Source: Sphaerotilus natans
Lineage (GTDB): Bacteria > Pseudomonadota > Gammaproteobacteria > Burkholderiales > Burkholderiaceae_C
Direction: 5' to 3'
Assembly: GCF_900156335.1 (NCBI RefSeq)
Contig: NZ_FTMZ01000014.1
Coordinates: 1 to 64,000 of the forward strand
DNA: 64,000 nt
Shown here: positions 29,984-37,674 of the stretch, piece by piece
How positions within the stretch are numbered: the stretch's first letter is position 1
How the letters are laid out: each line of letters opens with the position of its first letter
Notes under the pieces: generated by a model
The model's database searches: none
The model's input: only the letters and a program-made list of their open reading frames with translations
Told to the model about the DNA's origin: nothing
Made by a program: the position numbers and the translations under genes

Positions 29984-30565
29984 TCAGAGCATCCGGCCGA
30001 CATTGAACAGCGTCATCACGCCCAGCACCGCGAAGATGGCCGCGGAAATGCCGTGCACCAGCCGCATCGGCAGCCGGGTCGCGGCCTTCTCGCCGATCAG
30101 CACCGCCGGCACGTTGGCCAGCATCATGCCCAGCGTGGTGCCGCAGACCACCTGGACCAGCTCGGTGTAGCGCGCCGCCAGCGCGACCGTGGCGATCTGG
30201 GTCTTGTCGCCCATCTCGGCCAGGAAGAAGGCAATCACCGTGGTGCCGAAGACACCGAAGCGACCCGCCTCGGCCTCGGCCTCGTCGATCTCGTCGGGCA
30301 CCAGCATCCAGCCGGCCATCGCCAGGAAGGACAGGCCGATGACCCAGCGCAGCACATCCGGCCCCAGCAGCCGCGCCACCGTGTCGCCGACCAGGCCGGC
30401 CAGCGCATGGTTGAGCAGGGTCGCGGCCAGGATGCCGAGAATGATCGGCACCGGGCGGCGGAAGCGCGCCGCCAGCAGCAGCGCCAGCAGCTGCGTCTTG
30501 TCGCCGATCTCGCCCAGGGCGACGATGCCGGTCGAGACGAGGAAGGGTTCGAGGGCGAGGGCCAT
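29984..30565 (-). CDS. mneA: UPF0016/GDT1-family manganese exporter
   Basis: 193 aa from the ATG at 30565 (MALALEPFLVSTG), nine bases after GGAG. Six membrane helices in two repeats, each with the family signature: ALGEIGDKTQLLALLLA (about 17-32) and LAEMGDKTQIATVALA (about 115-130). Members of this Ca2+/Mn2+:H+ family act as Mn2+ exporters (MneA) in bacteria. The yybP-ykoY riboswitch directly upstream, which senses Mn2+, supports the substrate. The inner-membrane location follows from the helices. Confidence 0.92.
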   Translation of the reverse strand: MALALEPFLVSTGIVALGEIGDKTQLLALLLAARFRRPVPIILGILAATLLNHALAGLVGDTVARLLGPDVLRWVIGLSFLAMAGWMLVPDEIDEAEAEAGRFGVFGTTVIAFFLAEMGDKTQIATVALAARYTELVQVVCGTTLGMMLANVPAVLIGEKAATRLPMRLVHGISAAIFAVLGVMTLFNVGRML

Positions 30566-30575
30566 GCGATTTTTC

Positions 30576-30649
30576 TCCGGGGCCGGTGGTGCAGGATCAG
30601 CGATGACCATGCAGCACCACCGGCCCGTCCGGAGGCTGCATGGTCATCG
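30576..30649 (-). promoter_or_regulatory. Expression platform of the Mn riboswitch: two nested inverted repeats
   Basis: Hairpin A pairs CGATGACCATGCAGC (30649-30635) perfectly with GCTGCATGGTCATCG (30615-30601). Its loop contains GGGCCGGTGGTGC, extending two bases into the arm, which pairs perfectly with GCACCACCGGCCC downstream; an outer CTCCG also pairs with CGGAG, the ribosome site of the exporter gene (hairpin B). The seven bases CGATGAC that start hairpin A are also the 3' strand of the aptamer's P1 stem. The arrangement therefore links ligand binding to exposure of the ribosome site. Which state is ON cannot be decided by inspection. Confidence 0.65.
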
Positions 30650-30750
30650 GTCTTGCCAGGCCCGGAGGGGCTGCCTGCGCCATGTCCGTGAGGGACAAGC
30701 ATGTTGACGCCAGGCACCGGACAGGATCCGGTCAGCTACTCCCCGATGAC
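30643..30750 (-). ncRNA. yybP-ykoY manganese riboswitch (aptamer)
   Basis: On the minus strand the conserved blocks occur in order: GGGGAGTAGC (30744-30735), CGTCAACATGC (30709-30699) and GCAAGACC (30656-30649), the defining elements of this Mn2+-sensing class. The closing P1 stem is GTCATCG (30750-30744) with CGATGAC (30649-30643). Between the blocks are two GC-rich hairpin arms with loops, as expected. It sits in the leader of a UPF0016 Mn exporter gene, one of the known targets of this class in proteobacteria. Confidence 0.92.
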
Positions 30751-30801
30751 GGGAAGGCCGCGATTGTGCCTGCGGATGCACGCTCGCGGCCAGCGCCGGG
30801 C

Positions 30802-31143
30802 TCAGCTCGCGCTCAGATCCTTCAGCTCGGCCTCGGGCGCGTTGCGCGCAACCGACAGGATGCCGTTCTCCATGCCGGCCGCCGACGAGTACATCTCGCT
30901 CTGGCCAATGATCTGGCCGTTGCCCGCCTTCAGCACGAAATACGGCTCGCCGGCCTTGGACTCGCGCCGGTCGAAGCGCTCGGGCACGGCCGCATTGGTG
31001 CGCACCGACTCGATGCCGCCAAGCGCCGCGGCGTGGCTGGCGTAGCTCTGGCTGGTCAGGATGACCTGGTGATTGCCGGCCTTCAGCACGAAGCGGAAGC
31101 TGCCGGTGCCGGACGGGTGAAGCTCGAAGCGACCTGCTGTCAT
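30802..31143 (-). CDS. YegP-like protein with two DUF1508 repeats
   Basis: 113 aa from the ATG at 31143 (MTAGRFELHPSGTG), the usual family start; an ATG at 31155 is possible and neither has a strong ribosome site. Two tandem repeats of about 50 residues are visible: RFELHPSGTGSFRFVLKAGNHQVILTSQSY... GIESVRTNA and PYFVLKAGNGQIIGQSEMYSS... GILSVARNA. YegP/DUF1508 proteins are small cytosolic beta-rich proteins of unknown function. The gene is isolated between the Mn exporter and the LitR-like gene, oriented like both. Confidence 0.88.
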   Translation of the reverse strand: MTAGRFELHPSGTGSFRFVLKAGNHQVILTSQSYASHAAALGGIESVRTNAAVPERFDRRESKAGEPYFVLKAGNGQIIGQSEMYSSAAGMENGILSVARNAPEAELKDLSAS

Positions 31144-31294
31144 TGCGATATCCATCACGGAAGTGGAAGGTATGCACAGCCTAACGGGTGACCACCGCAC
31201 CGGTCCCCGGGCGAACCCGTGCCCGGACAGGGTCTTCATCCCGTCTTCATCAGGCGGTCATCGTCCGGCCGCCCTCGCGACTTCACTCGCGACT

Positions 31295-32350
31295 TCACTC
31301 CAGCACCAGATCGGCATCGAGCTGCCAGCCCTCCTCGGCGGCGATGCGGCGCAGCGCCTGCTCGAAGCGCTGACGTGCCAGCGCGGCGGTGCGGCCCAGC
31401 TCGTCATGCAGGCGCCGGTCGGCCGGGGTGTCGACCGCGCAGCGGGCGCTGTAGTCCTCGAAGTCGCCCAGCAGCTGGATCAGCTCGGCCAGATGGCGCG
31501 GGCATTCGCACAGCACCCGACTGGTCAGGCGGGCGGCACGCGCCAGCGCCTCGGGCGACAGCGCCGGCTGCTCGGCCGCCTGCGGGTCGGCAGGCGCCTG
31601 CGGCCAGCGGGTCTCGGCGCCGGCCAGATCGAGCAGCGTGGCGCGCAGCAGCCGCGCCATCTCGGCGCGCCCGAGCGGGCCGCGCCAGACCGACACGCCG
31701 GCCTCGCGCAGGCGCTGCACCAGCCGGTCCGAGCCGAAGCCGTAGACCACCACCACCTCGCGCGCGACCTGCTCGCGCTGCAGGGCCAGCAGGCGCTCGA
31801 CCCCGTCCGGGTGCAGCGTGTCGATCTCCAGCGCCAGCAGGTCGTGATCGCCTCGGGACAGCGGCAGCGCCGACTGCGCCGCCCAGTCCAGCAGCCGGTG
31901 CTCGCCCGGCAAGGCGCCGAGCTGCGCCGCCAGCACCGCCGGCAGGGTGCGCCCGCCGCCGCACACCACCAGCGAGCGCGCACGCGGCGCCGGCTCGCCG
32001 CGCGGCCGGGCCGACAGGCGCGAGGCCGCCGGCTCGGCCGAGGCAGGCGCCGTCTGCCCGTTCACCAGCAGTTGCTGCAGCGCCGGCTCGGCCAGCGGCG
32101 CCAGCGTGCCGATCGCATGGCCCTGCTCGACCAGCGACCGGATCATGCCCAGCCGGCGCACATCGGCCGAGGAATACAGCCGGTGCCCCGACACCGACTG
32201 CGGCGGCGCGACGATGCGGTAGCGCCGCTCCCACACCCGCAGCGTCGCCACCGCGATGCCGGTCATGCGGGCCACGGCCGCGGTGCGGAAACGCGGCACC
32301 GCGTCATCGCTCCGGGACACGGGCTCGACAGGGGAAAGGAATGTCGTCAT
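31295..32350 (-). CDS. litR: LitR-like MerR-family regulator without a visible B12 motif
   Basis: 351 aa from the ATG at 32350, with AGAGGTGAGC just upstream. Residues about 22-90 are a MerR DNA-binding domain (FRTAAVARMTGIAVATLRVWERRYRIVAPPQSVSGHRLYSSADVRRLGMIRSLVEQG). The RRYRIVAPPQS-x-SGHRLYS sequence is typical of the LitR/CarH light-response branch. The rest (about 135-350) has the size of the B12-binding half, and LVVCGGGRTLPAVLAAQLGAL resembles its Rossmann-like core. However, the E-x-x-x-H / D-x-H-x-x-G cobalamin motif is absent. It is divergent from a photolyase-like gene cluster, which it probably controls. Confidence 0.82.
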   Translation of the reverse strand: MTTFLSPVEPVSRSDDAVPRFRTAAVARMTGIAVATLRVWERRYRIVAPPQSVSGHRLYSSADVRRLGMIRSLVEQGHAIGTLAPLAEPALQQLLVNGQTAPASAEPAASRLSARPRGEPAPRARSLVVCGGGRTLPAVLAAQLGALPGEHRLLDWAAQSALPLSRGDHDLLALEIDTLHPDGVERLLALQREQVAREVVVVYGFGSDRLVQRLREAGVSVWRGPLGRAEMARLLRATLLDLAGAETRWPQAPADPQAAEQPALSPEALARAARLTSRVLCECPRHLAELIQLLGDFEDYSARCAVDTPADRRLHDELGRTAALARQRFEQALRRIAAEEGWQLDADLVLE

Positions 32351-32571
32351 GAGCTCACCTCTTACCTCTTGAACAGTCGATGTCTCTGGTGCGTCTCTGA
32401 TACGTCTCCGTTGCGTCCTCGCTTTGACGTGGATGACTTGGGCGCATGGATCCAGGAATTCATTTGAACTGATTTTGCATCGCTTCAAACTCGGTTCATG
32501 ATACGCCCCATCGACGGATCATGCAGTGCAGATGCCACGCAGATCGGTCCAGAAACCTCCGGAGCCCTTCG
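32351..32571. promoter_or_regulatory. Divergent promoter region of the LitR-type cluster
   Basis: No gene. The right half is AT-richer and contains TTTGAA (32463-32468) and its inverse TTCAAA (32484-32489). TTGAAC occurs at 32464 and again at 32369 near the regulator start. TTGCAT (32475-32480) with ATGATA 17 bases on could be a promoter for the rightward genes. These are motif-level observations only. Confidence 0.35.
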
Positions 32572-33678
32572 ATGCCCTCTTCTTGTCTCACCTCCATCGG
32601 GACGCCGCGGATTGCGGTCATCGGCGCGGGCGTGTCCGGCGCGCTGTGCGCGCAGGCCCTGGCGCAGGCCGGCGCGCAGGTCGAGCTGTTCGACAAGGCG
32701 CGCGGCCCCGGCGGACGCATGGCCACCCGGCGCCATGGCGAAGGCGCGCAGGCGCTGCATTTCGACCACGGCGCCACCGGCTTCGAGAGTCATTCGCTGG
32801 CCCTGCAGCCCTGGATCTGGCAGGGCGTGCAGGCGGGCTGGCTGGCGCCGTGGCGGGCGCAGCGCCCGGACGGCGCGGATCCGGTGCGCTGGGTGGCCGT
32901 GCCGGGCATGAACGAGATGGTGCGCCGGCTGGTCGGCACGCTGCCGCTGCAGCTCGGCCAGGCGGTGAGCGCGCTGCATGCGCAGCCGCAGCACACGATG
33001 GCACCGGAGAGCGCGCCGCGGCGCTGGCGCCTGCAGCTGGGCGATCAGCCGGTGCTGCCGCGCAGCCATGACGCGGTGGTGCTGGCGATGCCGCCGCAGC
33101 AGGCCGCGGTGCTGCTCGAAGCCCATCGACCCGACTGGGCCGAGGCGGCCCGACAGGTCGAGATGGAACCCTGCTGGACGCTGATGGCCGAGACGGACGA
33201 GCCGCCCGCCTGGCCGGCCTCGCTGCTGCGCCCGGCGCACGGCCCGATCGCGCTGCTGCTGCGCGATGACCACAAGCCGGGGCGCCAACTTCGCCCGGGG
33301 CGGGCCCGCTGGGTGGTGCAGGCCCGGCCGGAGTGGTCGCAGGCGCACCGGGACGACCGCCCGGAGCAGATCGTCACGCGGCTGCTCGATGCGCTGCGCG
33401 CCGAGGTCAATCCGGGTGGCGATCTGCCGGTGCAGGTCGCGATGGCGCATCGCTGGCTGTACAGCCGCCCATGCCCGCTGCTGCGTGCCGGCCCGAGCTG
33501 CTGGTGGGATGCCGAGCTGGGCCTGGGCGTCTGCGGCGACTTCCTGGGCGGCGGCACCGTCGAGCTGGCGGCGCTCTCCGGCCTGGATCTGGCCGAGCGC
33601 ATCGGCAGCGAGCCGCCGCGCCCGGCGCGTGCGCAGCCCGCCCCGGCCGGCAGCCATCGCCAGGAGCAGCCGGCATGA
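32572..33678 (+). CDS. Renalase-like FAD-dependent oxidoreductase
   Basis: 368 aa from the ATG at 32572, seven bases after GGAG. A dinucleotide-binding fold opens the protein (RIAVIGAGVSGALCAQALAQAGAQVELFDKARGPGGRMATRR), with the second FAD motif GPGGRMATRR. The C-terminal FAD contact is in GVCGDFLGGGTVELAALSGLDLAERI. This is the NAD(P)/FAD-dependent amine-oxidase-like (renalase-type) family found beside photolyase genes in many proteobacteria. Its substrate is not known. Its stop overlaps the next start by four bases, so it is translationally coupled to the photolyase-like gene. Confidence 0.88.
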   Translation: MPSSCLTSIGTPRIAVIGAGVSGALCAQALAQAGAQVELFDKARGPGGRMATRRHGEGAQALHFDHGATGFESHSLALQPWIWQGVQAGWLAPWRAQRPDGADPVRWVAVPGMNEMVRRLVGTLPLQLGQAVSALHAQPQHTMAPESAPRRWRLQLGDQPVLPRSHDAVVLAMPPQQAAVLLEAHRPDWAEAARQVEMEPCWTLMAETDEPPAWPASLLRPAHGPIALLLRDDHKPGRQLRPGRARWVVQARPEWSQAHRDDRPEQIVTRLLDALRAEVNPGGDLPVQVAMAHRWLYSRPCPLLRAGPSCWWDAELGLGVCGDFLGGGTVELAALSGLDLAERIGSEPPRPARAQPAPAGSHRQEQPA

Positions 33679-34979
33679 GCCCCGACCCCAGCCGCGCCAC
33701 CGCACTGCGCCGCATCGCCGCGATCGATGCCGAGGCCTATGCCCGCACCCGCAATGCGCTCGACGGCGCGGTGACCGGCCTGTCGCCGTGGATCACGCAC
33801 GGCATCGTCTCGCCCGGCGAGGTGCTGGCCGGCGCGATCGCCGCGCACGCTGCGGCCGGGCGCCGCACGCCGATCGGCCTGCAGCACCGGCTGGTGATGG
33901 AGCTGGGCTGGCGCGAGTATTTCCGCCATGTCTGGCACCACCGCGGCGACGCCATCCTGCGCTCTCTGCACGAGGGCATGCTGCCGGGCGCGGCCTATGC
34001 CGATGCGGTGCCCGACGATGTGCGCCAGGCGCGCACCGGCGTGCCGGTGATCGACCAGGCGGTGCGCACGCTGCACGACAGCGGCCATCTGCACAACCAT
34101 GCGCGGCTGTGGCTGGCCAGCTACCTGGTGCATCTGCGCAAGGTGCACTGGCGCGCCGGGGCCGACTGGCTCTGGCCGCGCCTGCTCGACGGCGATCTGG
34201 CCAGCAATCACCTGAGCTGGCAGTGGGTGGCGGCCACCGGCAGCCGCAAGCCCTATCTGTTCAACGCGGAGAACGTCGCCCGCCACGCGCCGCCCGAGTG
34301 GCACAGCCCAGGCAGCGTGCTCGACACCGACTACGGCCACCTGGAGCACATCGCCCGCAGCCCGACGCCGGTGCGCACCCGACCCTGGCCGGACGCCGAC
34401 AGCTGCCCCGAGCCCGCACTGCACGCCGAGCCCCCCAAGGACGGCTTCCACGGCATTAGCGCCGAGCTGCACGAGCAGGTGCGCGGCCGCGAGGTCTGGC
34501 TGGCGCACCCGTGGGCGCTGGGCGATCCGCCAGCCGACCTGCCGACCGGCACGGTGGTGATCGGCCTGCTGGTGGCCGAGACGCACCGGGCGCGGCCGTG
34601 GAGCGCCGCGCGCTGGAACTTCGTGACGACCCGGCTGCGCCAGCTCACGCCGCACGCTGCGCTGGCACCGCTGGCGCCGTGGCGAGCGCTGCTGCGCGAC
34701 GCGCGCCGGGTCCATGCCCAGGACGACCCGCATCTGCGCCCTGTGCTTGAGGCGCTGGCGACCGATCTGCGCCCGGCGCCCCGGCTGTTCCCGCGCATCG
34801 AGCGGCCCTGCGATTCCTTTTCCCAATGGTGGACCCGGGTCGGGCGTGAGCTCTCGCCGGCAGATCCTGTCTTTTCCCTTGTTGCTTCCGGAGACCCTGA
34901 TGTCGACCTCGCTGCCTCCCCCGTCGTCCCTCCCTCCCGTCGTGCTGGTGACCGGCGCGCGCGGTGGCATCGGCCGTGA
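33675..34979 (+). CDS. Cryptochrome/photolyase FAD-binding-domain protein lacking the antenna domain
   Basis: 434 aa from the ATG at 33675. It starts directly in the helical FAD-binding half of photolyases: GLSPWITHGIVSPGEVLA (about 37), RLVMELGWREYFRHVW (about 75), GVPVIDQAVRTLHDSGHLHNHARLWLASYLVHLRKVHWRAGADW (about 128-172), LASNHLSWQWVAATGSRKPYLFNAENVARHAP. The roughly 140-residue N-terminal antenna-binding Rossmann domain is absent. After about residue 250 comes a different domain of about 150 residues (EVWLAHPWALG, VVIGLLVAETHRARPWSAARWNFVTTRLRQL, LFPRIERPCDSFSQWWTRV). It could be a flavin photoreceptor or a reduced photolyase. Its last 80 bases overlap the SDR gene in another frame. Confidence 0.85.
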   Translation: MSPDPSRATALRRIAAIDAEAYARTRNALDGAVTGLSPWITHGIVSPGEVLAGAIAAHAAAGRRTPIGLQHRLVMELGWREYFRHVWHHRGDAILRSLHEGMLPGAAYADAVPDDVRQARTGVPVIDQAVRTLHDSGHLHNHARLWLASYLVHLRKVHWRAGADWLWPRLLDGDLASNHLSWQWVAATGSRKPYLFNAENVARHAPPEWHSPGSVLDTDYGHLEHIARSPTPVRTRPWPDADSCPEPALHAEPPKDGFHGISAELHEQVRGREVWLAHPWALGDPPADLPTGTVVIGLLVAETHRARPWSAARWNFVTTRLRQLTPHAALAPLAPWRALLRDARRVHAQDDPHLRPVLEALATDLRPAPRLFPRIERPCDSFSQWWTRVGRELSPADPVFSLVASGDPDVDLAASPVVPPSRRAGDRRARWHRP

Positions 34980-35667
34980 GCTGTGCCGCCGGCTGAAGGC
35001 CGACGGCCTGCGCGTGGCCGCGGTCGGGCGCGATGCCGGCGCGCTGCAGCCGGTCGAGGCCGATCTGCGCATCGCCGCCGACACCACCACGCCCGAGGGC
35101 GCGCAGCTCGCGGTGGCCGCCTGCCAGGAGGCCTTCGGCCAGGCGCCGCAGCGGCTGGCGCACTGCGTCGGCAGCACGCTGATCGCGCCGCTGCACCGCA
35201 CCCGCGCCGAGCAGTGGGCAGAGCTGCGCCGGGTCAACCTCGACAGCGCGGTCTTCATGCTGGGGGCCTGGATCGAGGCGCTGCGTGCGGCCGGCCAGCC
35301 GGGCGCGGCGGTGCTGTGCAGCTCGGTGGTGGCGCGCATCGGCGTGGCCAACCATGAGGCGATCGCCGCGGCCAAGGGCGGCGTCGAGGCGCTGGCGCGC
35401 AGCGCGGCGGCCACCTACGCGCCGGCCGGCCTGCGCATCAACGTGGTCGCGCCCGGCATGACCGAGACGCCGATGACCGCGCCGATGCTCAAGGTCGAAG
35501 CGATGCGCGAGGCCGCCGCACGCCAGTACCCGCTCGGCGGCGTGCAGGGCGCCGACACGGTGGCCGCCACCGTCGCATGGCTGCTGAGCGACGAGGCCTC
35601 GCGGCTGACTGGCCAGGTGATCGCGGTCGATGGAGGCTTCAGCACGGTCAGACCGCTGGTGCGGTGA
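34900..35667 (+). CDS. Short-chain dehydrogenase/reductase without catalytic tyrosine
   Basis: 255 aa from the ATG at 34900. The cofactor motif VVLVTGARGGIGRELCRRL (about 14-32), the Ser of VLCSSVVARIG, a conserved lysine in AAAKGGVEAL, LRINVVAPGMTETPMT and DGGF near the end are classical SDR features. The residue four before the lysine, normally the catalytic Tyr of YxxxK, is Ile (EAIAAAK). The protein may bind cofactor without turning over, or use another residue. Its start lies inside the photolyase-like gene, so it belongs to the same light-linked unit. Confidence 0.85.
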   Translation: MSTSLPPPSSLPPVVLVTGARGGIGRELCRRLKADGLRVAAVGRDAGALQPVEADLRIAADTTTPEGAQLAVAACQEAFGQAPQRLAHCVGSTLIAPLHRTRAEQWAELRRVNLDSAVFMLGAWIEALRAAGQPGAAVLCSSVVARIGVANHEAIAAAKGGVEALARSAAATYAPAGLRINVVAPGMTETPMTAPMLKVEAMREAAARQYPLGGVQGADTVAATVAWLLSDEASRLTGQVIAVDGGFSTVRPLVR

Positions 35668-35711
35668 GGCTGGCGCCTCAGTCACTCCGACAACACCATC
35701 ACCCCCAACGC

Positions 35712-35746
35712 AAAAGCCCCCAGGACGTTGATTTCCTGAGGGGCTT
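35712..35746 (-). terminator. Rho-independent terminator after tRNA-Arg
   Basis: On the minus strand AAGCCCC (35746-35740) pairs with GGGGCTT (35720-35714), with further AGGA/TCCT pairing inside, followed by TTTT. It lies about 30 bases downstream of the tRNA 3' end. Confidence 0.7.
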
Positions 35747-35776
35747 GGCGTCGTGAGGGGTCCTGATCGGCCGGTG

Positions 35777-35853
35777 TGGCCTGCCCGGAGGGACTCGAAC
35801 CCCCGACCTGCTGCTTAGAAGGCAGCTGCTCTATCCAGTTGAGCTACAGGCAG
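35777..35853 (-). tRNA. tRNA-Arg (anticodon TCT)
   Basis: 77 nt including encoded CCA. Acceptor CTGCCTG pairs with CGGGCAG (one T-G pair), D arm TAGCTCAACTGGATAGAGC, anticodon loop CTTCTAA reading TCT, and T arm with GGTTCGAGTCC. All arms fold. It decodes AGA. Confidence 0.96.
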
Positions 35854-35949
35854 AGCCCTGCATGATACCACCGGGGTTCAGATCAGCATGAATCTGCCGA
35901 TACCGGAAGCCATGTCCAACCAGTGTCGATCCCGGCAGGAACACAAGAC

Positions 35950-37500
35950 ATGGCTCTCTGGCCCGCACCCGGCGTGACACGCCGCCAATACATCTCCTCC
36001 GCGCTGATGCTGGCGCTGATGGCAGGTACTGCAGGCTTCTCGTACTGGAAACTCGGCGAGGCCAACGACACTGCCCGGCGGACCGAATCGGTGCGTACCG
36101 CCCAGCTGCGCGAGATTGCACAGATCGAGCTCTATGTCACCCAGTCGTCGCTGCAATTGCGCCACGGCATGCTGGCGCGCAATGCCGATGAGCGTCAGGC
36201 GGCGATCGACGACATCCTGAAGCGACGCCAGCTGATCGAGCAGTCAGCGGCCAGCTACGAGAGCAAGCTCTTCAGCGAGCAGGGACGCCAGCGCTTCTCG
36301 GTCATTCCGGATCTGATGAAGACATTCTGGGTTCATGGCGAAAGCAATCTGGAGCTGGTGCGGCAAGGGCGCAGGGACGAGGCGTTCGCCTATCTGGTCG
36401 ACCGCACGATTCCCGCGCGCAATGCGCTGCTGGCCGCCCTGCGGGACAACGTCGGCTACCAGGATGCGGCGCTGAAGAAGGAGATCGATCAGATCAACCA
36501 GGCGGTCAACCAGACTCTGAGCGTGCTGCTGGGTGTCCTGACGCTGCTGGCATTGGGCATGATCTGGAACACGGTGCAGCTCGGCCGAACGATGGGCCGA
36601 CGCATCGAGGAAAGCACGCAGATCGCCGTGCGCGTGCGCGACGGCGATCTGGCCACCGCGGTGACCGACCGCGAGCATGACGAGTTCTCGCCGCTGCTGC
36701 GTGCGCTGCAGGAAATGCAGTCCTCGCTGACGCAGATCGTGAGCGGCGTGCGCGGCAGCGCCGAGACGGTGGCCCAGGCCAGCAACCAGATCGCCGAGGG
36801 CAACAACGACCTGAGCCGGCGCACTGAGGATCAGGCCAGCGCGCTGCAGCAGACCGCCGCGACGATGGACGAGCTGAGCAACACCGTGCGAGCCAACACA
36901 GGCCATGCCCAGGAAGCCACCCGGCTGGCCCAGGATGCGGTGCAGATCGCCACAGGCGGCGGCACGCTGATGCGCGACGTGGTGCAGACGATGGACGGCA
37001 TCAGCGAGTCCTCGCGCAAGATCGGCGACATCATCGGCGTGATCGACTCGATCGCCTTCCAGACCAACATCCTGGCGCTGAACGCCGCCGTGGAGGCCGC
37101 GCGCGCCGGCGAGCAGGGCCGCGGCTTTGCGGTGGTGGCCAGCGAGGTGCGCAACCTCGCGCAGCGCTCGGCCGAGGCCGCACGCGAGATCAAGAACCTG
37201 ATCTCGACCAGCGTCGGCCGGGTCGAGCAGGGCTCGGCGCTGGTGGGCCGCGCCGGCGCGACGATGGAGGACATCGTGCGCTCGATCGAGCGGGTCAGCA
37301 GCATCGTCGCCGACATCAGCGATGCCAGCCAGGACCAGAACGCCGCCATCGAGCAGGTCGGTCAGGCGATCACCCAGATGGACCGCAGCACCCAGCAGAA
37401 TGCAGCGCTGGTCGAGGAAAGCGCCGCGGCCGCGCAGGACATGCGCGAGCAGGCCGGCGGCCTGCTGCAGGCGGTGGCCTCGTTCCGCACGCCGGCCTGA
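35950..37500 (+). CDS. Methyl-accepting chemotaxis protein
   Basis: 516 aa from the ATG at 35950, eight bases after AGGAA; an upstream GTG at 35923 would add nine residues. A membrane helix at about 15-35, a helical-bundle ligand domain (about 40-190, resembling the four-helix-bundle MCP sensor), a second membrane helix (TLSVLLGVLTLLALGMIWNTV), HAMP (about 215-265), and the coiled signalling domain with the hairpin tip IGVIDSIAFQTNILALNAAVEAARAGEQGRGFAVVASEVRNLAQRSAEAAREIK, which binds CheW/CheA. No C-terminal NWETF tether for CheR is seen. No other chemotaxis genes are nearby, so the ligand is unknown. Confidence 0.93.
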   Translation: MALWPAPGVTRRQYISSALMLALMAGTAGFSYWKLGEANDTARRTESVRTAQLREIAQIELYVTQSSLQLRHGMLARNADERQAAIDDILKRRQLIEQSAASYESKLFSEQGRQRFSVIPDLMKTFWVHGESNLELVRQGRRDEAFAYLVDRTIPARNALLAALRDNVGYQDAALKKEIDQINQAVNQTLSVLLGVLTLLALGMIWNTVQLGRTMGRRIEESTQIAVRVRDGDLATAVTDREHDEFSPLLRALQEMQSSLTQIVSGVRGSAETVAQASNQIAEGNNDLSRRTEDQASALQQTAATMDELSNTVRANTGHAQEATRLAQDAVQIATGGGTLMRDVVQTMDGISESSRKIGDIIGVIDSIAFQTNILALNAAVEAARAGEQGRGFAVVASEVRNLAQRSAEAAREIKNLISTSVGRVEQGSALVGRAGATMEDIVRSIERVSSIVADISDASQDQNAAIEQVGQAITQMDRSTQQNAALVEESAAAAQDMREQAGGLLQAVASFRTPA

Positions 37501-37535
37501 ACCCGGTCAAAATCAAGAACCAAGGCCGCAAACGA

Positions 37536-37560
37536 CAACGCCCCGCAGTGCGGGGCGTTG
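37536..37560 (+). terminator. Terminator hairpin after the chemoreceptor gene
   Basis: CAACGCCCCGCA and TGCGGGGCGTTG form a nearly uninterrupted stem (37536-37547 with 37549-37560) with a minimal loop and a short TT after it. The T-run is weak, but the stem is strong and symmetrical, so it could also stop transcription of tRNA-Pro coming from the right. Confidence 0.6.
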
Positions 37561-37571
37561 TTCATGAACCG

Positions 37572-37648
37572 TGGTCGGGGTGGTGGGATTCGAACTCACG
37601 ACCCTCTGCTCCCAAAGCAGATGCGCTACCAGACTGCGCTACACCCCG
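37572..37648 (-). tRNA. tRNA-Pro (anticodon TGG)
   Basis: 77 nt with encoded CCA. Acceptor CGGGGTG pairs with CACCCCG, D arm TAGCGCAGTCTGGTAGCGC, anticodon loop CTTTGGGAG reading TGG, T arm with GAGTTCGAATCCC. It decodes CCA and other proline codons. Confidence 0.96.
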
Positions 37649-37674
37649 ACGAAGACCGCGACTATAGCAAATTC

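Noticed and set aside
31277-31302. Short tandem repeat TCGCGACTTCAC at the end of the LitR-like gene, as CRISPR or attachment site
   Set aside because: Only two copies of about 12 bases with no spacer; it merely duplicates the region around the stop codon. No CRISPR array is present in the window.
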